The notes: a model not told the origin generated them from the letters alone. Shown: positions 26,703 through 35,108, counted from the first letter of the stretch. The stretch is 64,000 bases of DNA from Flavobacterium salmonis (GCF_903819435.1 NZ_CAIJDP010000084.1:1-64000), one strand, 5' to 3'. Program-made: numbers and translations.

Positions 26703-26746
26703 GGGTATACATTTTTACATATAATCCTGTTTATCTATACTTTTTT
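26694..26746 (+). promoter_or_regulatory. Candidate attenuator region between leader peptide and thrA
   Basis: Two mutually exclusive pairings are possible: ACCCC (26694-26698) with GGGGT (26702-26706), or GGGGTATA (26702-26709) with TATACTTT (26736-26743). The second uses three G-U pairs and runs directly into T6 (26741-26746). The helices are weak on paper, so this is a candidate only. Confidence 0.35.
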
Positions 26747-26807
26747 CCTGAAAGAAGAAAGACTTTGGATACATAAAAATATTTGCATAAAAGAAAAAAA
26801 CATCAAA

Positions 26808-29255
26808 ATGAAAGTATTAAAATTTGGCGGAACTTCGGTTGCCAATGCACAAAATATAAAACTCGTTCTCGAAATTGTTAAACAAAAAGCCGAAAAGGAC
26901 AAACTCGTTGTTGTTGTTTCGGCATTAAGCAAAGTAACCGATTTGCTACATCTGGCAGCAGCAAAAGCAGCTGAAAATGATGAAACCTTCAGGGATATCG
27001 TTGCTGAAATCGAGAAAAAACACTTAGATACTTTAAAAGAACTGATTCCGGTTAGCGAACAGAGCAGTTTGCTGAGCCACGTAAAAAGAATCATCAATCA
27101 TTTAGAAACTTTACTGGATGGCTGTTTCCTTTTGGGCGAATTATCCCCAAGAACTGCAGATACTATTTTGAGTTTTGGCGAATTACTTTCTTCATATATC
27201 ATTGCTCAGGCCTATCAGCAAATTAGCAAAGATTCAGTTTATAAAGACAGCCGTGAATTAATCAAAACGAATAATGACTTTAGCAAAGCGGTTGTAAATT
27301 TTGAAGTTTCAAATGTTTTGATTCAGGAATATTTTGCAGAGAATCAATCCCGAATTACTATTTTGCCTGGCTTTATTGCTCAGACTCTTGATGGCATCAC
27401 ATCAACTTTAGGACGTGGCGGTTCTGATTATACTGCTGCTATCATTGCCGGAGCAATCAATGCTGAACAGCTTGAAATCTGGACAGACGTAAACGGAATG
27501 TTTACTGCCAATCCAAAAATTGTAAAACAGGCACAGCCAATTGCAAATATTTCGTATCAGGAAGCGATGGAATTGTCTCATTTTGGTGCCAAAGTATTAT
27601 ATCCGCCAACGATTCAGCCGGTTTTAAGAAAAAACATTCCAATTTTAATCAAAAATACATTTGAACCGGAAGCAGAAGGTACTCTGATTTCGAACAAAAT
27701 TTCAGAGCAGACTACTCCTGTAAAAGGAATCAGCCATATTGACCATATTTCGTTACTGACGCTTGAAGGCCCGGGAATGATTGGGGTTTCAGGTTCATCA
27801 AAACGTTTGTTTGAAGTATTGTCACACGAAAAAATCAACGTTATATTTATTACTCAGGCCTCTTCTGAGCATTCAATTTGTATCGGAATCCTGAATTCGG
27901 ATGCTGAAAATGCCGAAGAAGCGATCAACAAAGCTTTTGACGTTGAGATTTTACAAAACAAAATCGACCCTTGCATTGTCGAAAAAGACCTTTGCATTAT
28001 TGCTTTGGTAGGTGAAAACATGAAAAATCATCAAGGTCTGAGCGGAAGAATGTTCAGTACTTTAGGAAAAAATAACGTAAACATCCGTGCGATTGCTCAG
28101 GGTGCTTCTGAAAGAAATATTTCAGCAGTAATCAACGAAAGAGATGTTAAGAAAGCTTTAAATACTTTACACGAAAACTTCTTTGAAGAGAACACCAAAC
28201 AGCTGAATTTATTCGTAATGGGTGTTGGAAATGTGGGTGAGAAATTCATTGAACAAATTCACTCTCAAAAGAAATTCTTAAAAGAGGTTCTAAAAATTAA
28301 TGTTCGCGTAATTGCTTTGTCGAACTCCAGAAAAATGTTTTTTGACGAAGACGGAATTTCTCTAAAAGACTGGCAGTCAACTTTAGAAAAAGGAGAAGCT
28401 GCTATTCCGACAGAATTCATCGCACGTGCAAAAGAACTGAATTTAAGAAACAGCATTTTCGTAGATATTACTGCAAATGCAAGCGTTTCTGAAATGTACG
28501 AGAAATTCTTAAAAGAAAGCATTGCCGTTGTAACCTGTAACAAAATTGCCTGTTCATCTGCTTACGACAATTATAAAAAACTGAAAAGTTTATCTCGCCA
28601 GTATAACGCTCCGTTTTTATTTGAAACGAATGTTGGTGCGGGATTACCGATTATCGATACTGTAAAAAACTTGATCGCTTCAGGTGATAAAGTGCATAAA
28701 ATTCAGGCGGTTTTGTCCGGAAGTCTGAACTTTATTTTCAACAATTTTGATGAGAATAATTCTTTTCATGATGTTGTTAAAGAAGCCGGAGTGCAGGGAT
28801 TCACAGAACCGGATCCTAAAATCGACTTAAGCGGAATCGACGTAGCGCGTAAAATCCTGATTCTAATTCGTGAAAGCGGTTACGAAATGGATATTGACGC
28901 TATTGCAAATGAATCGTTTTTACCAGCTGAATGCTTAGCAACAACAAACAACGATGACTTTTTTGCATCGTTAATCAAACATTCACAGCATTTTGAAAAC
29001 ATTTACAAAGAAGCTTTAGCTAAAGATTCAAGACTAAAATACGTAGCGCAATTCGAAAACGGAAAAGCAAGCGTTGGTCTTCAATTCATTCCAAAAGATC
29101 ATCCTTTCTATAATCTGGAAGGAAAAGACAATATCGTGCTTTTCTACACCGATCGTTACGTAGATCAGCCTTTATTAATCAAAGGAGCCGGTGCCGGTGC
29201 AGCCGTAACCGCTTCAGGAATTTTTGCAGATGTAATTCGCATAGGAAACGTGTAA
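26808..29255 (+). CDS. thrA: Bifunctional aspartate kinase/homoserine dehydrogenase
   Basis: Catalyses the first and third steps from aspartate to threonine. In the 815-residue fusion, residues 1-300 are the kinase (KFGGTSVANAQNI at 3-15; TLGRGGSDYTA for ATP). Residues about 310-460 hold the ACT regulatory domains (LEGPGMIGVSGSSKRLF and VALVGENMKNHQGLSGRMF). The rest is homoserine dehydrogenase (FVMGVGNVGEKFIEQI, VTCNKIACSS, GAGLPIIDTVKNLI, GSLNFIFN). Length and order match enterobacterial ThrA. It is the first structural gene after the Thr-rich leader and is followed by thrB and thrC, so it is probably feedback-inhibited by threonine through the ACT domains. Confidence 0.96.
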   Translation: MKVLKFGGTSVANAQNIKLVLEIVKQKAEKDKLVVVVSALSKVTDLLHLAAAKAAENDETFRDIVAEIEKKHLDTLKELIPVSEQSSLLSHVKRIINHLETLLDGCFLLGELSPRTADTILSFGELLSSYIIAQAYQQISKDSVYKDSRELIKTNNDFSKAVVNFEVSNVLIQEYFAENQSRITILPGFIAQTLDGITSTLGRGGSDYTAAIIAGAINAEQLEIWTDVNGMFTANPKIVKQAQPIANISYQEAMELSHFGAKVLYPPTIQPVLRKNIPILIKNTFEPEAEGTLISNKISEQTTPVKGISHIDHISLLTLEGPGMIGVSGSSKRLFEVLSHEKINVIFITQASSEHSICIGILNSDAENAEEAINKAFDVEILQNKIDPCIVEKDLCIIALVGENMKNHQGLSGRMFSTLGKNNVNIRAIAQGASERNISAVINERDVKKALNTLHENFFEENTKQLNLFVMGVGNVGEKFIEQIHSQKKFLKEVLKINVRVIALSNSRKMFFDEDGISLKDWQSTLEKGEAAIPTEFIARAKELNLRNSIFVDITANASVSEMYEKFLKESIAVVTCNKIACSSAYDNYKKLKSLSRQYNAPFLFETNVGAGLPIIDTVKNLIASGDKVHKIQAVLSGSLNFIFNNFDENNSFHDVVKEAGVQGFTEPDPKIDLSGIDVARKILILIRESGYEMDIDAIANESFLPAECLATTNNDDFFASLIKHSQHFENIYKEALAKDSRLKYVAQFENGKASVGLQFIPKDHPFYNLEGKDNIVLFYTDRYVDQPLLIKGAGAGAAVTASGIFADVIRIGNV

Positions 29256-29259
29256 AAGA

Positions 29260-29405
29260 TGCTAAGATACTGAGTCGCTAAGATTCTAAGTTTTTTTTCT
29301 TAACTAAACTTAGAATCTCAGAAACTTAGCCACTTAGAAACTTAAAAATAAAAAGTTGCAAAAGAAACTTAGAGACTCAGAATCTTAGCAACTTAGAAAC
29401 TTTAA
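29260..29405. repeat. CTTAGAA-word repeat tract in the thrA-thrB gap
   Basis: The 154-base gap is built from variations of AGAAACTTAG, GACTCAGAATCTTAG and their inverse CTAAGATTCTAAG. The forward form dominates from 29300 and the inverse form from 29256 to 29290, so the tract can fold on itself. CTTAGAAACTT occurs at least twice. This low-complexity vocabulary separates two operon genes without introducing a clear terminator. Confidence 0.5.
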
Positions 29406-29409
29406 AAAA

Positions 29410-30330
29410 ATGGAAATAAAACTATTTTGCCCGGCAACTATTGCAAACCTCTCATGCGGATTTGACGTATTGGGACTTTGCTTAGACAATGCGGGTGACG
29501 AAATGATCGTTCGAAAATCAGATCAGAAAGGTGTTCGAATTACTAAAATTGTTGGTGCCGATTTACCACTTGAAACTGAGAAAAACGTTTCGGGTGTGGC
29601 GGCTTTGGCGATGTTAGCTACTTTGGACGAATTGGATTTTGGATTTGAAATCGAAATTTATAAAAACATCAAAGCCGGAAGCGGAATCGGAAGCAGTGCT
29701 GCCAGTTCTGCCGGAGCAGTTTTCGGAATTAATGAATTATTAGGAAGACCATATTCCCGTAAAGATTTGGTTCAGTTTGCGATGCAGGGCGAGAAATTAG
29801 CCAGCGGAAACGCACACGCCGACAACGTTGCTCCTGCCCTTTTAGGCGGATTTACTTTAGTTAGAAGTTATTCGCCACTTGATATTATACGAATTGATAG
29901 CCCAGAGGAATTGTTCGCAACGGTAGTTCACCCTCAGATTGAATTAAAAACGTCTGATGCACGTTCAGTTTTAAAACAAAATGTTTCCCTAAAAAGCGCC
30001 ATCATGCAATGGGGAAATGTTGGTGGATTGGTTGCAGGTCTTTACACGAAAGATTACGAATTGATTGGAAGATCGCTTCATGACGAAATCGTTGAACCTT
30101 TAAGAAGCGTTTTAATCCCGGGATTTGACCAGATCAAACAAACAGCTTACGAAAACGGTGCTTTAGGTTCCGGAATTTCAGGTTCCGGTCCGTCGATTTT
30201 TGCTTTAAGCCGAGGAAAAGAAACCGCAGATCAAATCGCAAAAGCCATGAGTGAGGTTTACGAAAAAATGAATTTGCCTTATGAGATTCATGTTTCGAAA
30301 ATTAATCCCGATGGCGTACGCATTTTGTAA
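29410..30330 (+). CDS. thrB: Homoserine kinase
   Basis: Phosphorylates homoserine to O-phosphohomoserine with ATP. The 306-residue GHMP kinase has the family ATP loop GSGIGSSAASSAGAVFG (about 95-111), the N-terminal CPATIANLSCGFDVLGLCLD segment (7-26) that binds homoserine, and the C-terminal GSGISGSGPSIFALS motif. Length is normal. It sits between thrA and thrC in pathway order. The flanking gaps (154 and 440 bases) are filled by repeats, unusually long for a threonine operon. Confidence 0.95.
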   Translation: MEIKLFCPATIANLSCGFDVLGLCLDNAGDEMIVRKSDQKGVRITKIVGADLPLETEKNVSGVAALAMLATLDELDFGFEIEIYKNIKAGSGIGSSAASSAGAVFGINELLGRPYSRKDLVQFAMQGEKLASGNAHADNVAPALLGGFTLVRSYSPLDIIRIDSPEELFATVVHPQIELKTSDARSVLKQNVSLKSAIMQWGNVGGLVAGLYTKDYELIGRSLHDEIVEPLRSVLIPGFDQIKQTAYENGALGSGISGSGPSIFALSRGKETADQIAKAMSEVYEKMNLPYEIHVSKINPDGVRIL

Positions 30331-30430
30331 AATATGAGATGTGAATTGTGAAAAGTATTAATTGTTAAGAATTACGTATTAAGATTTATACGAGGCGTTT
30401 GTCAGGCTGAGTGAAGTTGAAGCCTACGCG

Positions 30431-30663
30431 AAGTACAGACACAAAACATAACCGTTCAGTTTGTCATTTCGACGGAGGAGACCCGAGCGATAGCGAATAG
30501 GCGAAGCAAATCTCCGCTAGAAGCTCGACAAAGTACAGACGCAAAGCATAGCCATACAGTTTGTCATTTCGAGGAACGAGAAATCTTCGCTAGAAGCTCG
30601 ACAAAGATTGGACTTTCGTTGCGGAGTTACTTGCGAAGATTTCTCCTCCGTCGAAATGACAAA
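30431..30663. repeat. Composite palindromic/tandem repeat in the thrB-thrC gap
   Basis: Two layers are visible. A perfect 22-bp inverted repeat (30460-30481 with 30642-30663, core GTCATTTCGACGGAGGAG) bounds the element. Inside, a roughly 44-bp direct repeat recurs with an exact 100-base period (30431-30474 and 30531-30574, about 80% identical), and CGCTAGAAGCTCGACAAAG occurs twice. The whole can fold into a long hairpin with A runs outside. It resembles dispersed extragenic palindromes rather than a gene. The remaining bases of the gap (30331-30430 and 30664-30770) show a GTCAGGCTGAG-type partial copy and short CTAAAAATCTAAA words. Confidence 0.75.
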
Positions 30664-30770
30664 AAAGCGATTAAAATAGTAAAACATAATTTATTGGAAT
30701 TTAGAATTTTAGTATTGGAATTTATTTTCTAAAAATCTAAAAATCTAAAGTCTAAAAATCTAAAATAAAA

Positions 30771-32060
30771 ATGAAATACTACAGTTTAAACCATAATGCC
30801 CCAAAAGTTTCTTTTCAGGAAGCTGTTATACAAGGATTAGCGAGTGACAAAGGATTATATTTCCCTGAAAATATTACCGCTTTAGATCCTTCATTTTTTG
30901 ATACAATCGAAAGTTTAAGCCACGAAGAAATTGCTTTTGAAGCAATAAAACAATTCGTTGGTGACGAAATACCTGCAGCAAAACTAAAAGAAATTATCGC
31001 GGATACTTTAGTTTTTGATTTTCCGGTTGTGAAAGTCGAAAACGGAGTTTATTCATTAGAGTTATTCCACGGACCGACAATGGCGTTTAAAGACGTTGGA
31101 GCGCGATTTATGTCACGTTGTCTGGGCTATTTCAATAAAGACAAAAAAGATGCTAAAAACACCGTTTTAGTAGCCACTTCCGGAGATACAGGCGGAGCCG
31201 TTGCCAGTGGATTTTTAGGCGTTGACGGCGTAGATGTTGTGATTTTATATCCGTCAGGAAAAGTGAGCGATATTCAGGAAAAACAATTGACTACTTTAGG
31301 GCAAAACATTAAAGCGCTTGAAGTGGACGGTGTTTTTGACGATTGCCAGGATATGGTAAAAAAAGCGTTTTTAGATGAAACTTTAGCGCATAAAAACCTG
31401 ACTTCTGCAAACTCTATAAATATTGCGCGCTGGTTACCGCAGATGTTTTATTTCTTCTTTGCTTACAAAGCCTTGAAAAGCCAAAACAAACCATTGGTTT
31501 TCTCTTGTCCAAGCGGAAACTTCGGAAATATCTGCGCCGGAATTATGGCAAAGAAATTAGGCTTACCAATTGAACATTTCGTAGCGTCTACAAACGTAAA
31601 CGACACGGTACCACGATTCTTAGAAAACGGAAAATACGATCCAAAACCTTCTAAAGCAACAATCTCTAACGCCATGGATGTTGGAAACCCAAGTAACTTT
31701 ATTAGAATTCAGGAATTGTACAATAATGACCTGAAAGCTTTCGAAAAAGACTTCTCTTCTTATAGTTATACTGATGAAGAAACTTTAGTTGCTCTAAAAA
31801 ATATTTATAACACAGACGGTTATATCGCAGAGCCACATGGCGCTGTTGGTTATTTAGGTTTGAAAAAAGAATTGGAAAAACATCCCAACGCAATTGGAAT
31901 TTTCTTAGAAACAGCGCATCCTATTAAATTCTTAGATGTGGTTGAACCTGCTTTAGGAATTACGCTTCCGATTCCAACACAAATTGAAAGCGTTATTAAT
32001 GAGGAAAAAGTTAGTGTGAAAATTGGGACTTATGAGGAGTTGAAGAGTTTCTTGGGGTAA
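30771..32060 (+). CDS. thrC: Threonine synthase
   Basis: PLP-dependent conversion of O-phosphohomoserine to threonine. The 429-residue enzyme has the PLP lysine motif LFHGPTMAFKDVGAR (about 98-112, Lys107), the phosphate-binding VATSGDTGGAVASGF, NSINIARWLPQMFY and PSGNFGN. The C-terminal region reads GITLPIPTQIESVINE... and ends with a Gly. Its last 105 bases are duplicated downstream at 32994-33098, and part again at 35742-35799. The gene itself is intact, so any insertion event has preserved or rebuilt its 3' end. Confidence 0.96.
   Translation: MKYYSLNHNAPKVSFQEAVIQGLASDKGLYFPENITALDPSFFDTIESLSHEEIAFEAIKQFVGDEIPAAKLKEIIADTLVFDFPVVKVENGVYSLELFHGPTMAFKDVGARFMSRCLGYFNKDKKDAKNTVLVATSGDTGGAVASGFLGVDGVDVVILYPSGKVSDIQEKQLTTLGQNIKALEVDGVFDDCQDMVKKAFLDETLAHKNLTSANSINIARWLPQMFYFFFAYKALKSQNKPLVFSCPSGNFGNICAGIMAKKLGLPIEHFVASTNVNDTVPRFLENGKYDPKPSKATISNAMDVGNPSNFIRIQELYNNDLKAFEKDFSSYSYTDEETLVALKNIYNTDGYIAEPHGAVGYLGLKKELEKHPNAIGIFLETAHPIKFLDVVEPALGITLPIPTQIESVINEEKVSVKIGTYEELKSFLG
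31956..32060 (+). repeat. thrC-tail repeat, copy 1 (functional 3' end)
   Basis: The last 35 codons of thrC, including the stop. This is the reference copy for the two downstream duplicates and is followed within 20 bases by a strong terminator. Confidence 0.9.
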
Positions 32061-32078
32061 AACATATAATAAATGATT

Positions 32079-32105
32079 AAAGCGAGTAAAAAAATTACTC
32101 GCTTT
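32079..32105 (+). terminator. Threonine operon terminator
   Basis: AAAGCGAGTAA (32079-32089) pairs with TTACTCGCTTT (32095-32105), loop of five A, followed by a T run. Confidence 0.9.
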
Positions 32106-32169
32106 TTTATTGCAATACCATTAATTATTTTGAATTAATATATAACAATATCAAGTACGGAAATCCGTA

Positions 32170-32215
32170 AAAATTGGTAATAAAAAACACATATATTTGA
32201 AAAGTAAGAAAATGA
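32170..32215 (+). promoter_or_regulatory. Promoter-like element of cassette 1 (shared with cassette 2)
   Basis: TATATTTG at 32192-32199 fits the Bacteroidota -7 box, with TTGG at 32174-32177 upstream. The 46-base block matches 33207-33252 at 38 of 46 positions without gaps. The second block precedes the CBASS operon. Confidence 0.55.
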
Positions 32216-32311
32216 AATAAAGTTTCGCTTAGCTACCTGATTTTACGTGTATATGCAAAAGTTTATTTCCCCTATAAATGAGTTACCAGAAATTTAAAAG
32301 AAACATTGTCC

Positions 32312-32977
32312 ATGACAACAAGCCAACAAAATGAAAACACGTTAACATCTGCTATTTCGAACGAGATTGCTGATAATAGTATTGATTTAAGTCTAGATTA
32401 TTCAGAATTGGTATTGGATAGTTTCTTAGCAGATGGAGTCTTAAAAGAAATCCCATTTATAAAAACTATCTATGCTGTTGGAAAAATTGGCGTTAGTATT
32501 AAAGAGAGGTTTTTTGTAAAGAAACTATTTGTCTTTCTAAAGGAATTTCATAATCAAAGTATCGACACACAAAAGCTTAATCAGTTCAGGTCAAAATTTA
32601 ATTCGGAAGAAAAGTATCGGAATAATGTAACTGAACAAATAATGATCTATTTAGACACATTTCTAACCTTAGAAAAATCTAAAATTTTAGCAAAACTGTT
32701 TAAAGCTCATGTAGATGGAAATATTGATTGGGAATATTTCAATCATTTATCAATATGCTTAGATTCAATAAGTCCAAAAGCTTTTCCTTTTTTACAACAA
32801 TTATCTAATCATGGCTTCAAAATAGCTGAAGACAAAGCTTCACAAGGTATACCGAGAGATGGAGAAAGTGAAGCACTTTTATATGCATGTGGCGTTGCAT
32901 ATCAAACTAGTTCATGGAGTTCTGGATTTAATGTATCTCAACTCGGAAAAGATTTATACAATTTTGGTATGAGATAA
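32312..32977 (+). CDS. Unrecognised cassette protein, possible defence gene
   Basis: I do not recognise a named family. The 221-residue product (start ATG 32312, MTTSQQNENT; an upstream in-frame TTG would add two residues) is predicted soluble and largely helical. Segments such as FIKTIYAVGKIGVSIKERFF, FLKEFHNQSIDTQKLNQFRS and LAKLFKAHVDGNIDWEYFNH look like amphipathic helices. The middle Val-Gly-Lys-Ile-Gly-Val stretch is mildly hydrophobic. It has no signal peptide and no catalytic motif I can point to. It is the only gene in a cassette bounded by two thrC-tail repeats and has a promoter-like sequence close to that of the neighbouring CBASS operon. A defence or regulatory role is inferred from context only. 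Confidence 0.65.
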   Translation: MTTSQQNENTLTSAISNEIADNSIDLSLDYSELVLDSFLADGVLKEIPFIKTIYAVGKIGVSIKERFFVKKLFVFLKEFHNQSIDTQKLNQFRSKFNSEEKYRNNVTEQIMIYLDTFLTLEKSKILAKLFKAHVDGNIDWEYFNHLSICLDSISPKAFPFLQQLSNHGFKIAEDKASQGIPRDGESEALLYACGVAYQTSSWSSGFNVSQLGKDLYNFGMR

Positions 32978-32993
32978 ACTTCTGGTAACAGCG

Positions 32994-33098
32994 GGAATCA
33001 CACTTCCAATTCCAACACAAATTGAAAGTGTTATTAATGAGAAGAAAGTTAGTGTGAAGATTGGGACTTATGAGGAGTTGAAGAGTTTCTTGGGGTAA
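32994..33098 (+). repeat. thrC-tail repeat, copy 2
   Basis: Gap-free 105-base match to the thrC 3' end with 7 mismatches, all transitions. Five are synonymous in the thrC frame and two fall in a single GAA-to-AAG codon, so this sequence diverged while still under coding selection, probably in another strain's thrC. It is not part of any gene here. A terminator follows at 33120-33150. Confidence 0.9.
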
Positions 33099-33119
33099 TA
33101 ATTTTCTATGAAATATCAA

Positions 33120-33150
33120 AAAAAGACTGGAATTTATTTTCAGTCTTTTT
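33120..33150 (+). terminator. Terminator after thrC-tail copy 2
   Basis: AAAAAGACTG (33120-33129) pairs with CAGTCTTTTT (33141-33150) across an 11-base loop, followed by T. Its position relative to the tail copy mirrors the terminator behind the real thrC. Confidence 0.75.
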
Positions 33151-33206
33151 TTACTAATCAACCTAACATAATGTTCAGTTTCTAATATTCGCTATAATTT
33201 TTTTTT

Positions 33207-33252
33207 AAAATTGGCAAGAAAAAATGTATATATTTGAAAAACAAGAAAACGA
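33207..33252 (+). promoter_or_regulatory. Promoter-like element of the CBASS operon
   Basis: TATATTTG at 33229-33236 fits the Bacteroidota -7 box, with TTGG at 33211-33214 at the same spacing as in the cassette 1 element. It lies about 90 bases before the CD-NTase start. Confidence 0.55.
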
Positions 33253-33323
33253 GTTAGATACAATTGTAAAGACTGTAGCTAATATATATCAATTGCCACA
33301 TTTAAATATCAACGAAAATAATA

Positions 33324-34313
33324 ATGGCTAAAACAGTTAATTCAGCATTTACAGAATTTAATCGAGATTATGTTAATCTTGATTCAGATGAAACCAAAAC
33401 TGCACGTAGTAGTCGCGATTGGCTATATACGCAACTAAATAACTTTCCATCAAATGATGTTACATTTCCGTTTAAATATGAAGAAAAACATATCAAATTT
33501 GGTTCTTTTTCCCGCAATACAAAAACTCGCGAACTGGACGACATTGATTTAATTTTTTGTCTGGGCGGAAATAACGCTACTTATTCACAGAGTTCCATTA
33601 AACCGGACGAGTATTATATACATACACAGAATGCAAGCGACCGATTAAAAAATCTATCAGACGATGGAAAATTAAATTCAAAAAAAGTTGTAAATAAAGT
33701 CGTTTCTAGTCTGTCAAATATTTCTCAGTATAAATCAGCAGAGATTCACCGAAGACAAGAAGCAGCGACATTGAATTTGACTTCTTATGCTTGGACTTTT
33801 GATATTGTTCCTGCCTTTTATACAACGAGTGGTTTTTATTTAATTCCAGACGGTTCTGGAAACTGGAAAGCCGCTAATCCTGGTCTAGACCATGAATATA
33901 TTTTATCTTTAAATAAAAAATATAATTCCTCGGTACATCAATTAGTGAGAACTTTGAAATATTGGAATAAACGAGCCAAAATGCCAACAATCAGTTCTTA
34001 TTTATTTGAAAATTTCGTATTAAATTTCGTTGAGAGCAAAACTGAATTATCGCCACATATCGATATAAACATTATTAATTTTTGGAATTATTTAAAATCA
34101 GCTGTTTTTAACAATGTTAACGATCCAAAAAAAATTTGTTCTAATCTTAATGATCTTTCATTAGACGACAAACGTAAAATATCTGAAAAAGCAAATGATG
34201 CATATCATAAAGGTTATGAGGCATATCGTTTAGAAACTGAAGATCAAAATCAAGAAGCGTCTATAAATAAGTGGCGGGAAATTTTTGGTTCTGATTATCC
34301 ACAATTTAATTAA
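33324..34313 (+). CDS. CBASS CD-NTase (cGAS/DncV-like nucleotidyltransferase)
   Basis: Likely synthesises a cyclic oligonucleotide signal in response to phage infection. The 329-residue protein carries the nucleotidyltransferase signature Gly60-Ser61 in FGSFSRNTKTRELDDIDLIF, with metal-binding Asp73 and Asp75, and the third acidic residue Asp160 in TFDIVPAF. These three carboxylates in SMODS-type order are expected of CD-NTases. The C-terminal half (about 185-260) is a helical OAS1-C/thumb-like region containing VRTLKYWNKRAKMPTISSYL. The downstream gene, 6 bases away, encodes a 4-TM effector, giving a minimal two-gene CBASS. The nucleotide product cannot be predicted from the sequence alone. 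Confidence 0.87.
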   Translation: MAKTVNSAFTEFNRDYVNLDSDETKTARSSRDWLYTQLNNFPSNDVTFPFKYEEKHIKFGSFSRNTKTRELDDIDLIFCLGGNNATYSQSSIKPDEYYIHTQNASDRLKNLSDDGKLNSKKVVNKVVSSLSNISQYKSAEIHRRQEAATLNLTSYAWTFDIVPAFYTTSGFYLIPDGSGNWKAANPGLDHEYILSLNKKYNSSVHQLVRTLKYWNKRAKMPTISSYLFENFVLNFVESKTELSPHIDINIINFWNYLKSAVFNNVNDPKKICSNLNDLSLDDKRKISEKANDAYHKGYEAYRLETEDQNQEASINKWREIFGSDYPQFN

Positions 34314-34319
34314 GCATAT

Positions 34320-35108
34320 ATGACAAGAATAGTTCCATTTGACTCAAATTATGATCAAATAAGAAAACTTGAGAAAACTGCTTTTGTTTTCCTATTTATA
34401 ACTGCATTATTAATTCTTTTAAATTGGTTTTTATTAAAATTTTATAGTGTAAAAATGCTTTCTCCTTATAATGATTGGTTGGAATTAGGAAAAACCATTA
34501 GCTACGTTTCTATGATCGGCTACTTAATCATAAATATAATTTCAAGAGTTCTTTTTCATAGTGCTGAAAAGAAAAAAAGAAATGATTTAATTGATAACTC
34601 TTTTGGAACTAAATATTCAGATGAAAATACAATTGGTTATTATAATAATGATGAAGTTGAGCAAGGAATTAAAAAACTTGCGTTAAATTCTTATGAAAGT
34701 TCATTTCACACTGAAAACACTTTAAAATTAATGTTATATAAAGCTGTAATTTATTTAATCATTCTAAGCGTACCTTTTTTATTATCAATTTTCACAAAAA
34801 ATGGTGGTGACATCGTTAGATTACTTTTTGAAATTAGCATTCCGATGACGTTATTTTTTGAATTTATAATAATGCTAATATATTATTTGAATGTATCAGA
34901 AATTAATGAACGTTTTAAAATTGAGTTCACAAATATTGGCAAATCAAATCTATCAGAGAGGGATTATCCAAAGCTTCTCATTCCAGTAATGGAATATTAT
35001 AGCATCAAAGCTTGGGCAAACACAAGTTTAGACTCAAAAATTTTTAAAAAAAATAATGATCGAATTTCTGAAAAGTGGAACGAAAGAAAAATTAAGCTTA
35101 TTCGATAA
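34320..35108 (+). CDS. 4-TM CBASS effector (S-4TM-like, pore-forming)
   Basis: The 262-residue protein has four strongly hydrophobic helices at about 20-41, 57-79, 139-158 and 165-190. Charged cytosolic segments separate pairs 1-2 and 3-4 (AEKKKRNDLIDNSFGTKYSD at 82-101, then a YYNNDE motif at 107-112). This matches the S-4TM class of SMODS-associated effectors, which are thought to disrupt the inner membrane when activated by a cyclic nucleotide. The start lies 6 bases after the CD-NTase stop, so translation is coupled. No Cap2/Cap3-type ubiquitin-like genes accompany it, placing the system among the minimal type I-like CBASS. Confidence 0.8.
   Translation: MTRIVPFDSNYDQIRKLEKTAFVFLFITALLILLNWFLLKFYSVKMLSPYNDWLELGKTISYVSMIGYLIINIISRVLFHSAEKKKRNDLIDNSFGTKYSDENTIGYYNNDEVEQGIKKLALNSYESSFHTENTLKLMLYKAVIYLIILSVPFLLSIFTKNGGDIVRLLFEISIPMTLFFEFIIMLIYYLNVSEINERFKIEFTNIGKSNLSERDYPKLLIPVMEYYSIKAWANTSLDSKIFKKNNDRISEKWNERKIKLIR

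Noticed and set aside
32994..33098. A second, separate thrC-like gene
   Set aside because: Only the last 35 codons match and there is no start or catalytic region, so it is a duplicated tail.
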